A stretch of 64,000 nt of DNA from Blastococcus sp. (GCA_025465355.1 JAODNN010000028.1:1-64000), one strand, 5' to 3'; counted from the stretch's first letter, positions 17,307-26,351 are shown. Numbers and translations: made by a program. Notes: a model not told the origin generated them from the letters alone.

Positions 17307-17639
17307 TCAGCCGGAAAGGGTGACGGTCTCGTCGGCGATCCAGCGCAGGTAGTCGGGGTTCCCCTCGACCAGCGGCAGCGCGATCACGCACGGGACGTCG
17401 TAGGGGTGCAGCTCCCTGGTGCGCTCGACGATGGCCGGCACCAGGGCACGCCGGGTGTGCAGGGCCACCCGCGCTTCGGGGTCGTCCTGGACGGCGCCCT
17501 CCCACCGGTAGATCGACCGGATCGGGGCGACGGTCTGCCCGCAGGCGGCGAGCCGTTCCTCCACCAGCGTCCGGGCGAACCCGACCAGCCAGTCGGCGTC
17601 GCTGGCAGTGACCACGACCTCACAGAACTCGTCGTCCAC
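17307..17639 (-). CDS. cutA: CutA-like divalent-ion tolerance protein
   Basis: A 110-residue member of the CutA1 family, small trimeric ferredoxin-fold proteins linked to copper tolerance and of unclear function in actinobacteria. Signature stretches: EERLAACGQTVAPIRSIYRW and HPYDVPCVIALPLVEGNPDYLRWI. GTG at 17639, with AGGA about 8 bp upstream, gives the standard length. It precedes the GGDEF-EAL gene by 92 bp on the same strand. Confidence 0.92.
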   Translation of the reverse strand: MDDEFCEVVVTASDADWLVGFARTLVEERLAACGQTVAPIRSIYRWEGAVQDDPEARVALHTRRALVPAIVERTRELHPYDVPCVIALPLVEGNPDYLRWIADETVTLSG

Positions 17640-17702
17640 GGGGGTGATCCTGCACCTTCGCCCTGGGCGTGGAACCACCGCCCGGACGGGTACCACGCCG
17701 GC

Positions 17703-17939
17703 ATGAGCGACGACGTGACGATCCGGCTCGACGGCGTGCAGTACGTGCTGCGCCGCGAGGGCGACGGTCTCCAGGTGGGTCAGGCAACGGGCGGGGACGT
17801 GACGTGGCTCGACACGGTCGACGTCGGTCTGCTGCCGGCCCGGGCCCGTGCGGCGCTCGACCGCGGTGACACCTCGGACGAGGCGCTGCTCTACGCGGTG
17901 CGGGGCGTCGTCCAGGCCGAGGTGGAGCGCGGCGGGTGA
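17703..17939 (+). CDS. Small conserved-looking hypothetical protein
   Basis: A 78-residue acidic soluble protein starting MSDDVTIRLDGVQYVLRREG, with no family I recognise. It has balanced composition and a start divergent from cutA, 63 bp away. It is followed by a 164-bp gap with a hairpin and then the DUF6131 gene. Confidence 0.6.
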   Translation: MSDDVTIRLDGVQYVLRREGDGLQVGQATGGDVTWLDTVDVGLLPARARAALDRGDTSDEALLYAVRGVVQAEVERGG

Positions 17940-18064
17940 CGGCAGACCTCTGGCGGCTGACCGTCAGCGGTTCGCCGGCCGCCGCACGCCGGCCAGGTAT
18001 GGCTCGTGACACGAAAGGGTGGTTCAGCGTTTGGACCGGCGCCCTTTTGATCATGAACCGAGCC

Positions 18065-18084
18065 TGACGGGCGCTCGCCCGTCA
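18065..18084. other. Perfect hairpin upstream of the small membrane-protein gene
   Basis: TGACGGGC-GCTC-GCCCGTCA, 8-bp arms and a 4-nt loop, ending 9 bp before the GGAGG of the next gene. It could be an operator, an attenuating hairpin or the terminator of the preceding gene. Confidence 0.45.
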
Positions 18085-18103
18085 TCGATCGATGGAGGAC
18101 ACC

Positions 18104-18259
18104 GTGATCATCCTGGGACTGGTTCTGCTGGTGCTGGGCTTCCTGCTCAAGATCAGCATTCTGTTGACGATCGGCATCATCCTGCTCGTCGTCGGCGCGG
18201 TGCTCATGCTGCTCGGCTCCACCGGACGCGCGATCGGCGGACGTCGGCATTACTACTGA
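18104..18259 (+). CDS. DUF6131-like small two-helix membrane protein
   Basis: A 51-residue hydrophobic protein: IILGLVLLVLGFLLKI, then ILLTIGIILLVVGAVLMLLG, then STGRAIGGRRHYY. Two membrane helices with a short turn and a basic, aromatic C-terminus match the actinobacterial DUF6131 family of unknown function. GTG start at 18104 with GGAGG 5 bp upstream. Very likely real despite its size, because hydrophobicity, ribosome binding site and downstream terminator all agree. Confidence 0.85.
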   Translation: MIILGLVLLVLGFLLKISILLTIGIILLVVGAVLMLLGSTGRAIGGRRHYY

Positions 18260-18301
18260 CGTTCCCTGGCCGCGTCGCGCGGCCTGACCGTTCCTGCTTT
18301 C

Positions 18302-18334
18302 GAGCCCCGCCGTCGTTCGCGACCGGCGGGGCTC
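18302..18334. terminator. Hairpin terminator
   Basis: GAGCCCCGCCG and CGGCGGGGCTC arms of 11 bp around a short loop, between the DUF6131 gene and the convergent hydrolase gene. It probably serves both. Confidence 0.75.
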
Positions 18335-18346
18335 GTGCGTTCCGGG

Positions 18347-19579
18347 TCAGCCGCGGGTAGGGCAGGACGGCGCCGGCCGCGCCGCGGTCACGCAGCCCAG
18401 GAAGGCGGCCTCTCGGCCCGTGTACCCGCGAGGATCGATGTTCCACGACTCGACGTGGTCGGCTCCGCGGACCCGGACCTGCTGGACGAGGTCGCGGTGA
18501 GCGTCGGCGAACTCGTCGCTGCTCGCGATCGGGACGGTGGCGTCGTCGACGCCGTGGACGACCAGCGCCGGGACGTGCAGCCAGTTGCCGGTCAGGTAGT
18601 CCATGGCGGCCCAGTCCACGTCGTAGCGCCATCCGGCGATCCACTCCGCGGTGCCGGTGAGCACATTCGGGATGGGAGTCCCCAGCACTGGCAGCGTCCG
18701 GTGCGCGGCCTCGAACTCGACGGTCGCGCGGAAGTCGAGCGCCGGGGCGTCGAGGATCACGCCGCGTACGACGGACGCCACCGCTGAGTGCTCCAGGAAG
18801 GAGGCCACGATGGAGCCGCCCATCGAGGAGCCGAAGAGGACGACGTCCCGGGCGCCGTGGTCGGTCGCATAGCGGACGGCCGCCTCGAGATCGTGCCATT
18901 CGGTGACGCCGTAGCCGTACTGGTGGCTGGGATCGGCCGGGGCGCCGGGGTCGTTGCGGTAGGTGATGTCGAGCGCCGGCATCCCCGCCTGCAGCGCGGG
19001 CCCCATGGCCCGGAGCGGCTCCGTGCGCGAGCCGCCCTTGCCGTGCACCAGCACGATCCAGGTGGACGACCTGCCCGGCACGAACCAGGCGGGACAGCTG
19101 CCGCCGGCGCACGGATAGCTGACGTTCCGGTACTCCACGCCGTATGCGGCCCGCGGGTCGGTCCAGACGTCGCGATCCAGCGCAGCCTTCGTGCCGGGGC
19201 CGGGAGGGCTGCCGGTGGTGACCTCGAGTGCTTTCGAGGCTGTGCCCGCCGTCATCTCCAGCGGTCCGCTGAGCAGGCCTCGCCCGCCGGGCCAGCGGAG
19301 CCCGTACGTGTCGGCGATCCCCAGCGCGTCCGGGTGGTCACCCGCCCTGCGCAGGACGACTCGACCGGCCGAATAGCGGACGACGACGAGGTCGTAGACC
19401 TGAGCCTCGGCCTTCTGGTCGGCGAAGAGACCGTCGGAGTGGATCTGCCCGGCGAAGTAGAGGCCCCCGGCACCGAGCAGGACCACGGCGAGCACGACCA
19501 GCACGGTGAGGACGACGACCATCCGCCGCACGACACGTCGCCGGCGTGGACGTGCGGGGCCGAGGTTCTTGCTGGTCAC
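18347..19579 (-). CDS. Membrane-anchored alpha/beta hydrolase
   Basis: A 410-residue protein. A basic N-terminus (RPRRRRVVRRM) and one membrane helix (VVVLTVLVVLAVVLLGAGG) place the catalytic domain outside the membrane. The fold shows VLVHGKGGSR (oxyanion region), nucleophile elbow GSSMGGS, acidic residue in VHGVDDATVP and catalytic His in ADHVES. Probably an esterase or peptidase-like hydrolase; substrate unknown. Divergent from the glgC-like pseudogene, with a 21-bp tandem repeat in between. Confidence 0.85.
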   Translation of the reverse strand: MTSKNLGPARPRRRRVVRRMVVVLTVLVVLAVVLLGAGGLYFAGQIHSDGLFADQKAEAQVYDLVVVRYSAGRVVLRRAGDHPDALGIADTYGLRWPGGRGLLSGPLEMTAGTASKALEVTTGSPPGPGTKAALDRDVWTDPRAAYGVEYRNVSYPCAGGSCPAWFVPGRSSTWIVLVHGKGGSRTEPLRAMGPALQAGMPALDITYRNDPGAPADPSHQYGYGVTEWHDLEAAVRYATDHGARDVVLFGSSMGGSIVASFLEHSAVASVVRGVILDAPALDFRATVEFEAAHRTLPVLGTPIPNVLTGTAEWIAGWRYDVDWAAMDYLTGNWLHVPALVVHGVDDATVPIASSDEFADAHRDLVQQVRVRGADHVESWNIDPRGYTGREAAFLGCVTAARPAPSCPTRG

Positions 19580-19592
19580 CCGCGCAACCTAA

Positions 19593-19634
19593 CCGTCCGG
19601 TGAGGCGACGTGACCGTTCGGTGATGCGACGCTC
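19593..19634. repeat. Two 21-bp imperfect tandem repeats in a divergent promoter region
   Basis: CCGTCCGGTGAGGCGACGTGA is followed directly by CCGTTCGGTGATGCGACGCTC (one unit per 21 bp, two helix turns), between the starts of the hydrolase and glgC-like genes. Could be a regulator binding site. Confidence 0.45.
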
Positions 19635-19681
19635 CGCCGGCGCGCGGTTGTCGGGCCGCTGCCTCGGGGTAGGCGCGGAAG

Positions 19682-20866
19682 GTGGCCCTTCCCCGCATCC
19701 TCGTTCTCGTCCTCGCCGGTGGTGCCGGCGGCCGGCTGGAGTTGCTCACCGAGCAGCGCGCGAAGCCTGCCGTCCCCTTCGCCGGGGTCTACCGGCTGAT
19801 CGACTTCCCGTTGAGCAACTGCCGGAACTCCACGATCGCCGACGTGTGGGTGCCGGTGCAGTTCCACCCGACGTCGCTGTCCGACCACCTGGCCAACGGC
19901 CGGCCGTGGGATCTCGACCGCACCTTCGGCGGGCTCATGATGCTGCCCCCGTTCCAGGGCAGCGAGCGCGGGGGCTGACACACCGGGACAGCCGACTCCC
20001 TGTGGCACGAGGCCGACCTGATCCGCCAGTTCGCCCCTGACGCGCTCGTCGTCGCCAGCTCGGACGCGGTCTACACGCTGAACTACCGAGAGGTCGTCGA
20101 CTCCCACCTGGGCTCCGGCGCGGAGGTGACCATGGTGACCACGAAGGTGGCCGCCGACGACGCCTCGCGCTACGGGATCGTGCAGACCGGCGCCGGCGAC
20201 CGGATCACCGACTACGCCTACAAGCCCGACGAGCCGGCGACGACCACCGCCACCAACGAGGTCTTCGTCTTCACCCCCGGACCGACGCTCGACCGGCTGG
20301 AGGCGCTCGCCGACAAGGCCGGGGAGGAGGGGCTCCAGGATCTGGGCAACCAGTTGCTCCCGGACCAGGTCCACGACGGTGCGGCGCACGCCTACCCGCT
20401 GCGGGGTCATTGGCGCGACGTGGGCACCGTGGACGCCTATTGGCAGGCCCACCGCGACTTCCTGTCCGACGAGCCGCCGATCGATCTCGACGACCCGTCC
20501 TGGCCGGTACACACCCGCGGCGGACGGCACAGCGCGGCCCGCATCCTCGAGGGCGGGGCGGTGGACCAGAGCCTGGTCTCCGGCGGCACCCGCGTCGCCG
20601 GCGAGGTACGCGGCTCGGTGCTGTCACCCGGCGTGGTGATCGAGAAGGGCGCGACCGTCGTCGACTCGGTGCTGCTACCGGGCGTTCGCGTCCGCTCGGG
20701 AGCCACCGTCACCCGGTCCGTCCTCGACGACGGCGTCGAGGTGGGGCAGCGGGCCGCGATCGGCGGCGACGGCGAGATCACCCTCGTCGGACGCCGGACC
20801 CGCGTCGACGACGGAGCGCGCGTCAGCCCCGGCGCGCGGCTGCCCGACCCGGACCGGGAGGGTTGA
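19682..20866 (+). pseudogene. glgC-like glucose-1-phosphate nucleotidyltransferase, broken by a nonsense codon
   Basis: The frame encodes a full sugar-1-phosphate nucleotidyltransferase of about 394 residues: VLAGGAGGRLELLTEQRAKP (nucleotide binding), YRLIDFPLSNC, then HTGTADSLWHEADLI, and a left-handed beta-helix C-terminus (GSVLSPGVVIEKGATVVDSV). Codon 99 (19976-19978) is TGA exactly between SERGG and HTGTAD, where relatives carry an aromatic residue, consistent with TGG to TGA. The reading frame does not change across it. So this is a recent pseudogene, two fragments, or a sequencing error. Intact relatives make ADP-glucose for glycogen-type polymers. Confidence 0.85.
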
Positions 20867-22129
20867 GCGCATGTCGTCACGGCCGCGCGCCGGCAGCAGG
20901 ACCAGCAACGCCAGCATCGTCAGCGCGTAGGCGCTGGTGCCCAGCGCCATCAGGACGCCGTGCCGAGGGAACGAGCCGTCGAAGTGGGCCAGGAGCCAGA
21001 CCACGGAGAGGCCGAAGACGGCCATCACGATCAACGCCAGTCCCCCCGCGAGCGCCACGACGGCGCGGGGACGGTCCCGCAGCCGCGACCAGGCTGACTC
21101 GGCGACACCCGCCCCCGCCGCGATGTCGACGAGCACGAGGGCCGCGGGAACGATCCAGTACAGGTGGTGGGTCCAGGAGATCGGGCTGACCAGGCAACTG
21201 GTCAGCCCGGTGAGGGTGATGCCCACCAACTCGTCCCCGCGTCGCCACGCCTGGCGCGCCCGGACCATGCCCACGACGAGCACCGCCAGAACCGCCACGA
21301 CCCACAGCCGGCCGCCCCACGATGCAGAGCCGGCCAGCCGCGTCAGCAGGCCGAGGACCGACTGGTTGTCCGCCGAACCCAACCGCCCGATGCGCTCGGT
21401 CTGGAACAGCGTCCGGGTCCAGAACTGAACCGACGTCCCTGGGCCGACGGCGAACGCGGCGAGAGTGGCGGCGAGGAACGTCCCCATCGCGACCCCTGCC
21501 TGCCGCCACCGCCCGGTGAGCACCAGATACAGGATGAACAGGCCGGGCGTGAGCTTGATGGCAGCGGCCAGGCCGATCCCGACACCGGCGAACCTGCTGC
21601 CGCGCGCCAGGGCAGCCATGTCCAGCAGGACGAGGGCGACCAGGAACAGGTTCACCTGCCCGTACGCGATGGTCTCGCGGACCGGCTCCATGAGGTAGGC
21701 CAGCGGCACCGCGATGGCCACCGCGAACCAGCGCGGCCAGGAGTGCCGCGCTGCCACGGGCGAGACCAGCCACCACGTCGTCACGACGACGAGAAGGCTG
21801 GAGGCGATCACGCTGAGGACCTGGGCCCGGAGCTCCGACACCCATGACAACGGCAGCATGGTGAGCGCGGCGAACGGCGGGTAGGTGAATCCGTACGGCG
21901 TCGCGTTGCGGTGGAACGAGTAGAGCGGGTTGCCATCCAGCCACCAGATCACCGCGCCGCGGTAGACCTTGAGATCGAATGCGCCGTGCCACGCGTGCAG
22001 CGGCGAGAGATGCACCATGTAGAGGCCGACGGAAACGAGCAGAGCGCACGCCGCGGCCACCAGCAGAGCGACCCGCCCCCCGGATCCCCACCTGTGCCAC
22101 GCAGCCCGCTGGACCGAGGCCGTCCCCAC
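20675..22129 (-). CDS. GT87-family polyprenol-dependent mannosyltransferase-like membrane protein
   Basis: A 484-residue polytopic membrane protein with 10 or more hydrophobic helices and the family block FDLKVYRGAVIWWLDGNPLY followed by YPPFAALTMLPL, typical of DUF2029/GT87 enzymes that add mannose to cell-envelope glycolipids from polyprenyl-phosphate-mannose. The last ~64 residues (after LLVLLPARGRDD) are hydrophilic, low in recognisable features, and antisense to the 3' end of the glgC-like pseudogene. The natural C-terminus has therefore probably been replaced or extended. Start ATG 22129. Confidence 0.85.
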   Translation of the reverse strand: MGTASVQRAAWHRWGSGGRVALLVAAACALLVSVGLYMVHLSPLHAWHGAFDLKVYRGAVIWWLDGNPLYSFHRNATPYGFTYPPFAALTMLPLSWVSELRAQVLSVIASSLLVVVTTWWLVSPVAARHSWPRWFAVAIAVPLAYLMEPVRETIAYGQVNLFLVALVLLDMAALARGSRFAGVGIGLAAAIKLTPGLFILYLVLTGRWRQAGVAMGTFLAATLAAFAVGPGTSVQFWTRTLFQTERIGRLGSADNQSVLGLLTRLAGSASWGGRLWVVAVLAVLVVGMVRARQAWRRGDELVGITLTGLTSCLVSPISWTHHLYWIVPAALVLVDIAAGAGVAESAWSRLRDRPRAVVALAGGLALIVMAVFGLSVVWLLAHFDGSFPRHGVLMALGTSAYALTMLALLVLLPARGRDDMRSTLPVRVGQPRAGADARSVVDAGPASDEGDLAVAADRGPLPHLDAVVEDGPGDGGSRADANAR

Positions 22130-22306
22130 GACGAGCGAGCCTACGAAGGAAATGCTTGGCGGCTACTCAGGTAATCGTCGGTTCGTCCCACGGACGACGA
22201 AACTTTCTGGGCATCCCACCCTCACGACACCGTGTTCCGGTCCGGACGACGTCGCCAGGGTCGACGATGGGCGAAGGCCCGCAGGCGACCCGGGAGGCCT
22301 GAAGAC

Positions 22307-23311
22307 ATGACCGTTCCGCTGCACCCCGCCACACCTGTCGGCTCCCAGGCGGCGATCGGGCCGCCGACCGTGACGGCTCTGTTCCTCGTCCTCAGCGTCC
22401 ACAGGGAGGCCGAGAGGGCCGCTCGCGACCTGCTGTCGGACCTGTCGGGGTTGCGCCGCGGCGTGGGCTTCCGGGATCCCGAGGGACGGCTCTCCTGCGT
22501 GGCCGGCGTCGGCTCCGACGCCTGGGACCGGCTGTTCGACTACCCGCGCCCGGCCGAGCTGCACCCGTTCCAGGAGGTGGCCGGTGCCCGTCACCGGGCG
22601 CCTGCAACCCCCGGTGACCTGCTCTTCCACCTCCGCGCGCAGCAGATGGACCTGTGCTTCGAGCTCGCCGGACAGATCATGAACCGGCTCGAGGGCGCGG
22701 TCACCGTCGAAGACGAGGTGCACGGGTTCAAGTACTTCGACGAGCGCGATCTGCTCGGGTTCGTGGACGGGACCGAGAACCCCGACAGTGACATCGCCAA
22801 CGACGTGGCGTTCGTCGGGCAGGAGGACGCCCGCTTCGCCGGCAGCAGCTACGTCGTCGTGCAGAAGTACTTGCATGATCTGCACGCCTGGAACGAGCTG
22901 AGCACCGAGTTGCAGGAGCTGGCGATCGGGCGGACCAAGCTCACCGACATCGAACTGCCCGACGGCGTCCAGCCTCCCAATTCGCACGTCGCCCTCAACA
23001 CGATCGAGGAGGCGGACGGCACCGTGCGGAAGATCGTGCGGGACAACATGCCCTTCGGCCATGTCGGGCAGGGCGAGTTCGGCACCTACTTCATCGGCTA
23101 TGCCCGCAGCCCGAGCGTCATCGAGTTGATGCTGCGGCGGATGTTCATCGGTGAGCCTCCCGGCGACCACGACCGGGTGCTGGACTTCTCGACGGCGGCA
23201 ACCGGCACCTTGTTCTTCGTCCCGACGGCTGACTTCCTCGACGCCCCGCCTCCGCTGCCCACCGCGAACTCGTCGGCCGCGGGAGTGGGTGAGCGATCCA
23301 CCCGGCGTTGA
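22307..23311 (+). CDS. DyP-type heme peroxidase
   Basis: A 334-residue dye-decolourising peroxidase, closest in style to the class including YfeX. The diagnostic GxxDG motif is in LLGFVDGTENPDSD, where the Asp is the distal acid. NSHVALNT carries the probable proximal heme His, followed by a conserved Arg region (IVRDNMPFGHVG). No signal peptide or Tat motif, so cytoplasmic or carried by an encapsulin, though none is encoded nearby. ATG at 22307 with GGGAGG 9 bp upstream. Confidence 0.93.
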   Translation: MTVPLHPATPVGSQAAIGPPTVTALFLVLSVHREAERAARDLLSDLSGLRRGVGFRDPEGRLSCVAGVGSDAWDRLFDYPRPAELHPFQEVAGARHRAPATPGDLLFHLRAQQMDLCFELAGQIMNRLEGAVTVEDEVHGFKYFDERDLLGFVDGTENPDSDIANDVAFVGQEDARFAGSSYVVVQKYLHDLHAWNELSTELQELAIGRTKLTDIELPDGVQPPNSHVALNTIEEADGTVRKIVRDNMPFGHVGQGEFGTYFIGYARSPSVIELMLRRMFIGEPPGDHDRVLDFSTAATGTLFFVPTADFLDAPPPLPTANSSAAGVGERSTRR

Positions 23312-23317
23312 TGACCT

Positions 23318-24385
23318 TCAGTGGCGAGGACGGGCCCTCGAGTACTGGGGCGGCCACGGCACGTCGTCCCGCAGGGCCCGCGCCGCGGCCAACGGCCAGT
23401 GCGGGTTGCGCAACAGCTCGCGGGCCAGCATGACCGCGTCCGCCGCCTGGTTGACGAGGACCTGATCGGCCTGCTCGGGCGCGACGATCAACCCGACCGC
23501 GGACACCGGCAGGCCCGACCCCTCCCGCACCGCCCGGGCGAAGGGAACCTGGTAACCGGGCTCGACCTCGATCCGTGCCCCGGGCACCAGCCCACCGCTG
23601 GTCACGTCGATCAGGTCGACCCCGTGCTCGACCAGCCGGCGGGACAACTCCACGGTCTCCCCGACGTCCCAGCCACCGGGTGACCAGTCGGTGGCGGAGA
23701 ACCGGACGAACAGCGGCCGTTCCTCCGGCCACACCGCCCGCACCGCGTCGACCACCTGGACCAGGAACCGGCTCCGGCCCTCCAGGTCGCCTCCGTAGTC
23801 GTCGGTGCGGTGATTGGACAGCGGCGAGAGGAACTGGTGCAGCAGGTAGCCGTGGGCGCCGTGGATCTCGGCCACGCCGTACCCCGCCTCCAGTGCCCGG
23901 TGGGCGGCGTCGGCGAAGGCCCGCACCACCCGGAGGATCTCGTCGGCCGTCAGCTCCCGGGGGGCCGGCCAGTCCCCGAAGGCCACCGACGAGGGGCCCA
24001 CCGTCTGCCACCCGCCCTCGCCGATCTCGACGTAGCCATCGCCCACCCACGGCTGTTCGGTCGAGGCTTTGCGGCCGGCGTGGGAGAGCTGGACGCCGGG
24101 CACCGCTCCCTGCGCCCGGATGAACTGCGTGATCGGCATGTACGCGTCGGCCTGTTCGTCGTCCCAGATGCCGGCGTCGGCGGGGGTGATCCGACCGTCG
24201 GGGGTGACCGCGGTGGCCTCCTGCATCACCAACCCCGAGCCGCCGCGGGCCAGGCCGCCGAGGTGCACCAGGTGCCAGTCGTTCGGATAGCCCTGCACTG
24301 AGCTGTACTGGCACATCGGGGCCACCCAGACCCGGTTGCGGAAAGTCGTGCCGCGCAGCGTCAGCGGCGAGAAGAGACGACTCAC
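23318..24385 (-). CDS. NADH:flavin oxidoreductase (old yellow enzyme, YqjM type)
   Basis: A 355-residue FMN-dependent TIM-barrel ene-reductase. N-terminal LFSPLTLRGTTFRNRVWVAP and MCQYSS (the YqjM-type active-site Cys), catalytic His pair in EIHGAHGYLLHQFLSP, NHRTDDYGG loop and a C-terminal phosphate-binding region. It reduces activated C=C bonds with NAD(P)H. It is convergent with the DyP gene (6 bp between stops). Confidence 0.94.
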   Translation of the reverse strand: MSRLFSPLTLRGTTFRNRVWVAPMCQYSSVQGYPNDWHLVHLGGLARGGSGLVMQEATAVTPDGRITPADAGIWDDEQADAYMPITQFIRAQGAVPGVQLSHAGRKASTEQPWVGDGYVEIGEGGWQTVGPSSVAFGDWPAPRELTADEILRVVRAFADAAHRALEAGYGVAEIHGAHGYLLHQFLSPLSNHRTDDYGGDLEGRSRFLVQVVDAVRAVWPEERPLFVRFSATDWSPGGWDVGETVELSRRLVEHGVDLIDVTSGGLVPGARIEVEPGYQVPFARAVREGSGLPVSAVGLIVAPEQADQVLVNQAADAVMLARELLRNPHWPLAAARALRDDVPWPPQYSRARPRH

Positions 24386-24493
24386 CTGTCGGTCCCCCGG
24401 AGTTCTGGCCAGTGGGTGCCGCGGCTTGGCGTAGGACGTTGCCTACCCCCGGCCGGCCAGGACACACGGAGACGAGGCGTCCGGCCGGCGCCG

Positions 24494-25057
24494 TCAGGCC
24501 ATCGCGCCCGCCGGTGCCGAGGCGAACTGGTCGACGATCGCCGGGCAGAAGGCGGGCAGGTCCATCGGCGAGCGGCTGGTGGTGAACTGCCCGTCGATGC
24601 AGACCTCCATGTCCACCACCTCGGCGCCGGCGTTGCGGAGGTCGGTGCGGATGCTCGGCCAACTCGTGAGCCGCCGGCCGCGTACGACGTCGGCCTCGGC
24701 GAGCGTCCACGGGCCGTGGCAGAGCGCCGCCACCGGCTTCCCCGTCTCCACGAACGCCTTCACCCAGGCCACCGCGTCCTTGTTCATCCGCAGCTGGTCG
24801 GGGTTCATCGTGCCGCCCGGCAGGAACAGCGCGTCGTAGTCCTCGACCCTGGCTTCGCTGACCAGCTTGTCGACCGGGACGGACCCGGCTGCGTTCAGAT
24901 CCCACTGCCGGGCCTGAATCTCTCCGTCGTGGATCGAGATCACGTCGCTCTGCGCGCCCGCGCCGTACAGGGCGCCTCGGGGCTCCTCGATCTCGATCCG
25001 CTCGACACCGTCCGCGGCCATGATCGCGATCCTCTTGCCATCCAGTTCGTGCGCCAT
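24494..25057 (-). CDS. DJ-1/PfpI-family protein
   Basis: A 187-residue class I glutamine-amidotransferase-like protein of the PfpI/YhbO type. It carries LFLPGGTMNPDQLR, and the nucleophile elbow AALCHGPWTLAEAD with its reactive Cys and adjacent His. Relatives are stress proteins proposed as glyoxalase/deglycase enzymes or peptidases. ATG at 25057 has GGAGGA upstream. Monocistronic by appearance. Confidence 0.92.
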   Translation of the reverse strand: MAHELDGKRIAIMAADGVERIEIEEPRGALYGAGAQSDVISIHDGEIQARQWDLNAAGSVPVDKLVSEARVEDYDALFLPGGTMNPDQLRMNKDAVAWVKAFVETGKPVAALCHGPWTLAEADVVRGRRLTSWPSIRTDLRNAGAEVVDMEVCIDGQFTTSRSPMDLPAFCPAIVDQFASAPAGAMA

Positions 25058-25263
25058 GAATTCCTCCGTGCCCCACCAGTGGGAAAGAGCGTCCGGCGCC
25101 AGGAGGGGCAGGCCCACGGTGCCGGGCTCTTCCGCCGTAGCCCCGTGAGCCCGCGGGAAACGCTCGCGGTACCCGGCCGACACCAGCTGTGACGCAGGGG
25201 TCCACCTCGTGCGCAGCCAGCCACCGAGTCAACGCTGGGCGATCGCGCGCTCCCCGGAGTGCG

Positions 25264-25314
25264 TCAGTCCCGCAGGGCGAGCGTCTTCAGGTACATGTCG
25301 AGGACGGCGGTCAT
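25264..25314 (-). CDS. Tiny ORF coupled to the luciferase-like gene
   Basis: ATG overlaps the TGA of the upstream gene (ATGA) and encodes MTAVLDMYLKTLALRD before a stop. It may be the remnant of a coupled third gene of the operon, or chance. No family match can be claimed on 16 residues. Confidence 0.25.
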   Translation of the reverse strand: MTAVLDMYLKTLALRD

Positions 25315-26351
25315 GGCCCGTCCTCGTGGTGACGGGCGGCTCCCCGCCCGGCGACGCGCAGCGGGCTGAGTGTTTCCAGGGTGTCGTCGAGCTCGTCGAG
25401 GGGTGCGCCGGGCGGCAGGACGACGATCGGCATGTCGGCGCCGGCGGCGTACCAGCGGTCCACGGCGCCCCGCGCCTCGGCGGCATCTCCCCACACGGTG
25501 AGCTCGTCGAGCAGGACTCGTGCGGACTCCGGGACGCCGGTGCCGGCTGCGGCAGGGCCGGCGGCGAGAACCGCGTCCACGGCGTCGCCGAGGCCGTGAT
25601 CCCGCAGGGTTCGCGCGTACAGCGGCCCCATGCTGCTGAGGTAGAACGTCACCCACCACGAGGCCAGCTCGTGCGCCCGGCCGGCGTCGGAGGACACGGC
25701 CACCGGGATCCCGGGGCGGATCTGCGGGACCGGCCGGCCGCCCGGCGTGCGGGCGGCGCCGTCCTCGAGCAGCCGGATGCCTTCCTTGAGCCCGGAGAGA
25801 GGCAGCAGGAACGGGTACCAGGCGTCGGCCAGTTCACCGGCCAGCCGCACGGCCTGCGGTCCCAGGGCCGCGAGGTGGATCGGGATGTCGGATGACGGGT
25901 GCACCGCCAGGCGCAGCGGCCTGCTCCCGCCCGTAGCGGCGGGCACGAGACGCTCGCCGCCGAGCAGCCGGCGCACCTGGCGGGTCACCTCGCCCAGCCG
26001 CCGCACCGGAGCGCGGAACGGGACGTCGTGCCAGCCCTCGGCCAGCGGCGGGGACCCGGTGCCGAGACCGAGCTCGAACCTGCCGTCGGACACCTCGGCC
26101 AGGCTGGCGGCGAGCATCGCGATCGAGGCCGGACTGCGGCCCCAGACGTTGAGCACACCGGTGCCGATGGCGATCCGGCTGGTCCGTGTCGCGACCTCGG
26201 CCAGCAGGACCGGGGCGTCGTGGCCCCATCCCTCGGCCAGGAAGAATGCGGCGTAGCCGAGCTCCTCGGCACGGGTGGCGACGCGCAGGACGGCGTCCCG
26301 CCGGGTCTCCATCGGCGTGAGGCCGACACCTAGGGATCGTGGGGTGATCAT
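25311..26351 (-). CDS. LLM-class flavin-dependent oxidoreductase
   Basis: A 346-residue bacterial-luciferase-like (F420 or FMN) oxidoreductase. It starts ITPRSLGVGLTPMETRRDA and contains the barrel strands TSRIAIGTGVLNVWGRSPA and GRFELGLGTGSPP typical of F420-dependent members. Substrate unknown. ATG 26351 has GGAGG 7 bp upstream and overlaps the thioesterase stop by 4 bp (ATGA), so the two are one operon. That operon is divergent from the SARP-type regulator. Confidence 0.9.
   Translation of the reverse strand: MITPRSLGVGLTPMETRRDAVLRVATRAEELGYAAFFLAEGWGHDAPVLLAEVATRTSRIAIGTGVLNVWGRSPASIAMLAASLAEVSDGRFELGLGTGSPPLAEGWHDVPFRAPVRRLGEVTRQVRRLLGGERLVPAATGGSRPLRLAVHPSSDIPIHLAALGPQAVRLAGELADAWYPFLLPLSGLKEGIRLLEDGAARTPGGRPVPQIRPGIPVAVSSDAGRAHELASWWVTFYLSSMGPLYARTLRDHGLGDAVDAVLAAGPAAAGTGVPESARVLLDELTVWGDAAEARGAVDRWYAAGADMPIVVLPPGAPLDELDDTLETLSPLRVAGRGAARHHEDGP

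Noticed and set aside
17215-17505. N-terminal extension of the GGDEF-EAL protein
   Set aside because: It overlaps cutA in the same direction and consists of low-complexity Arg/Pro/Ala residues without domain similarity.
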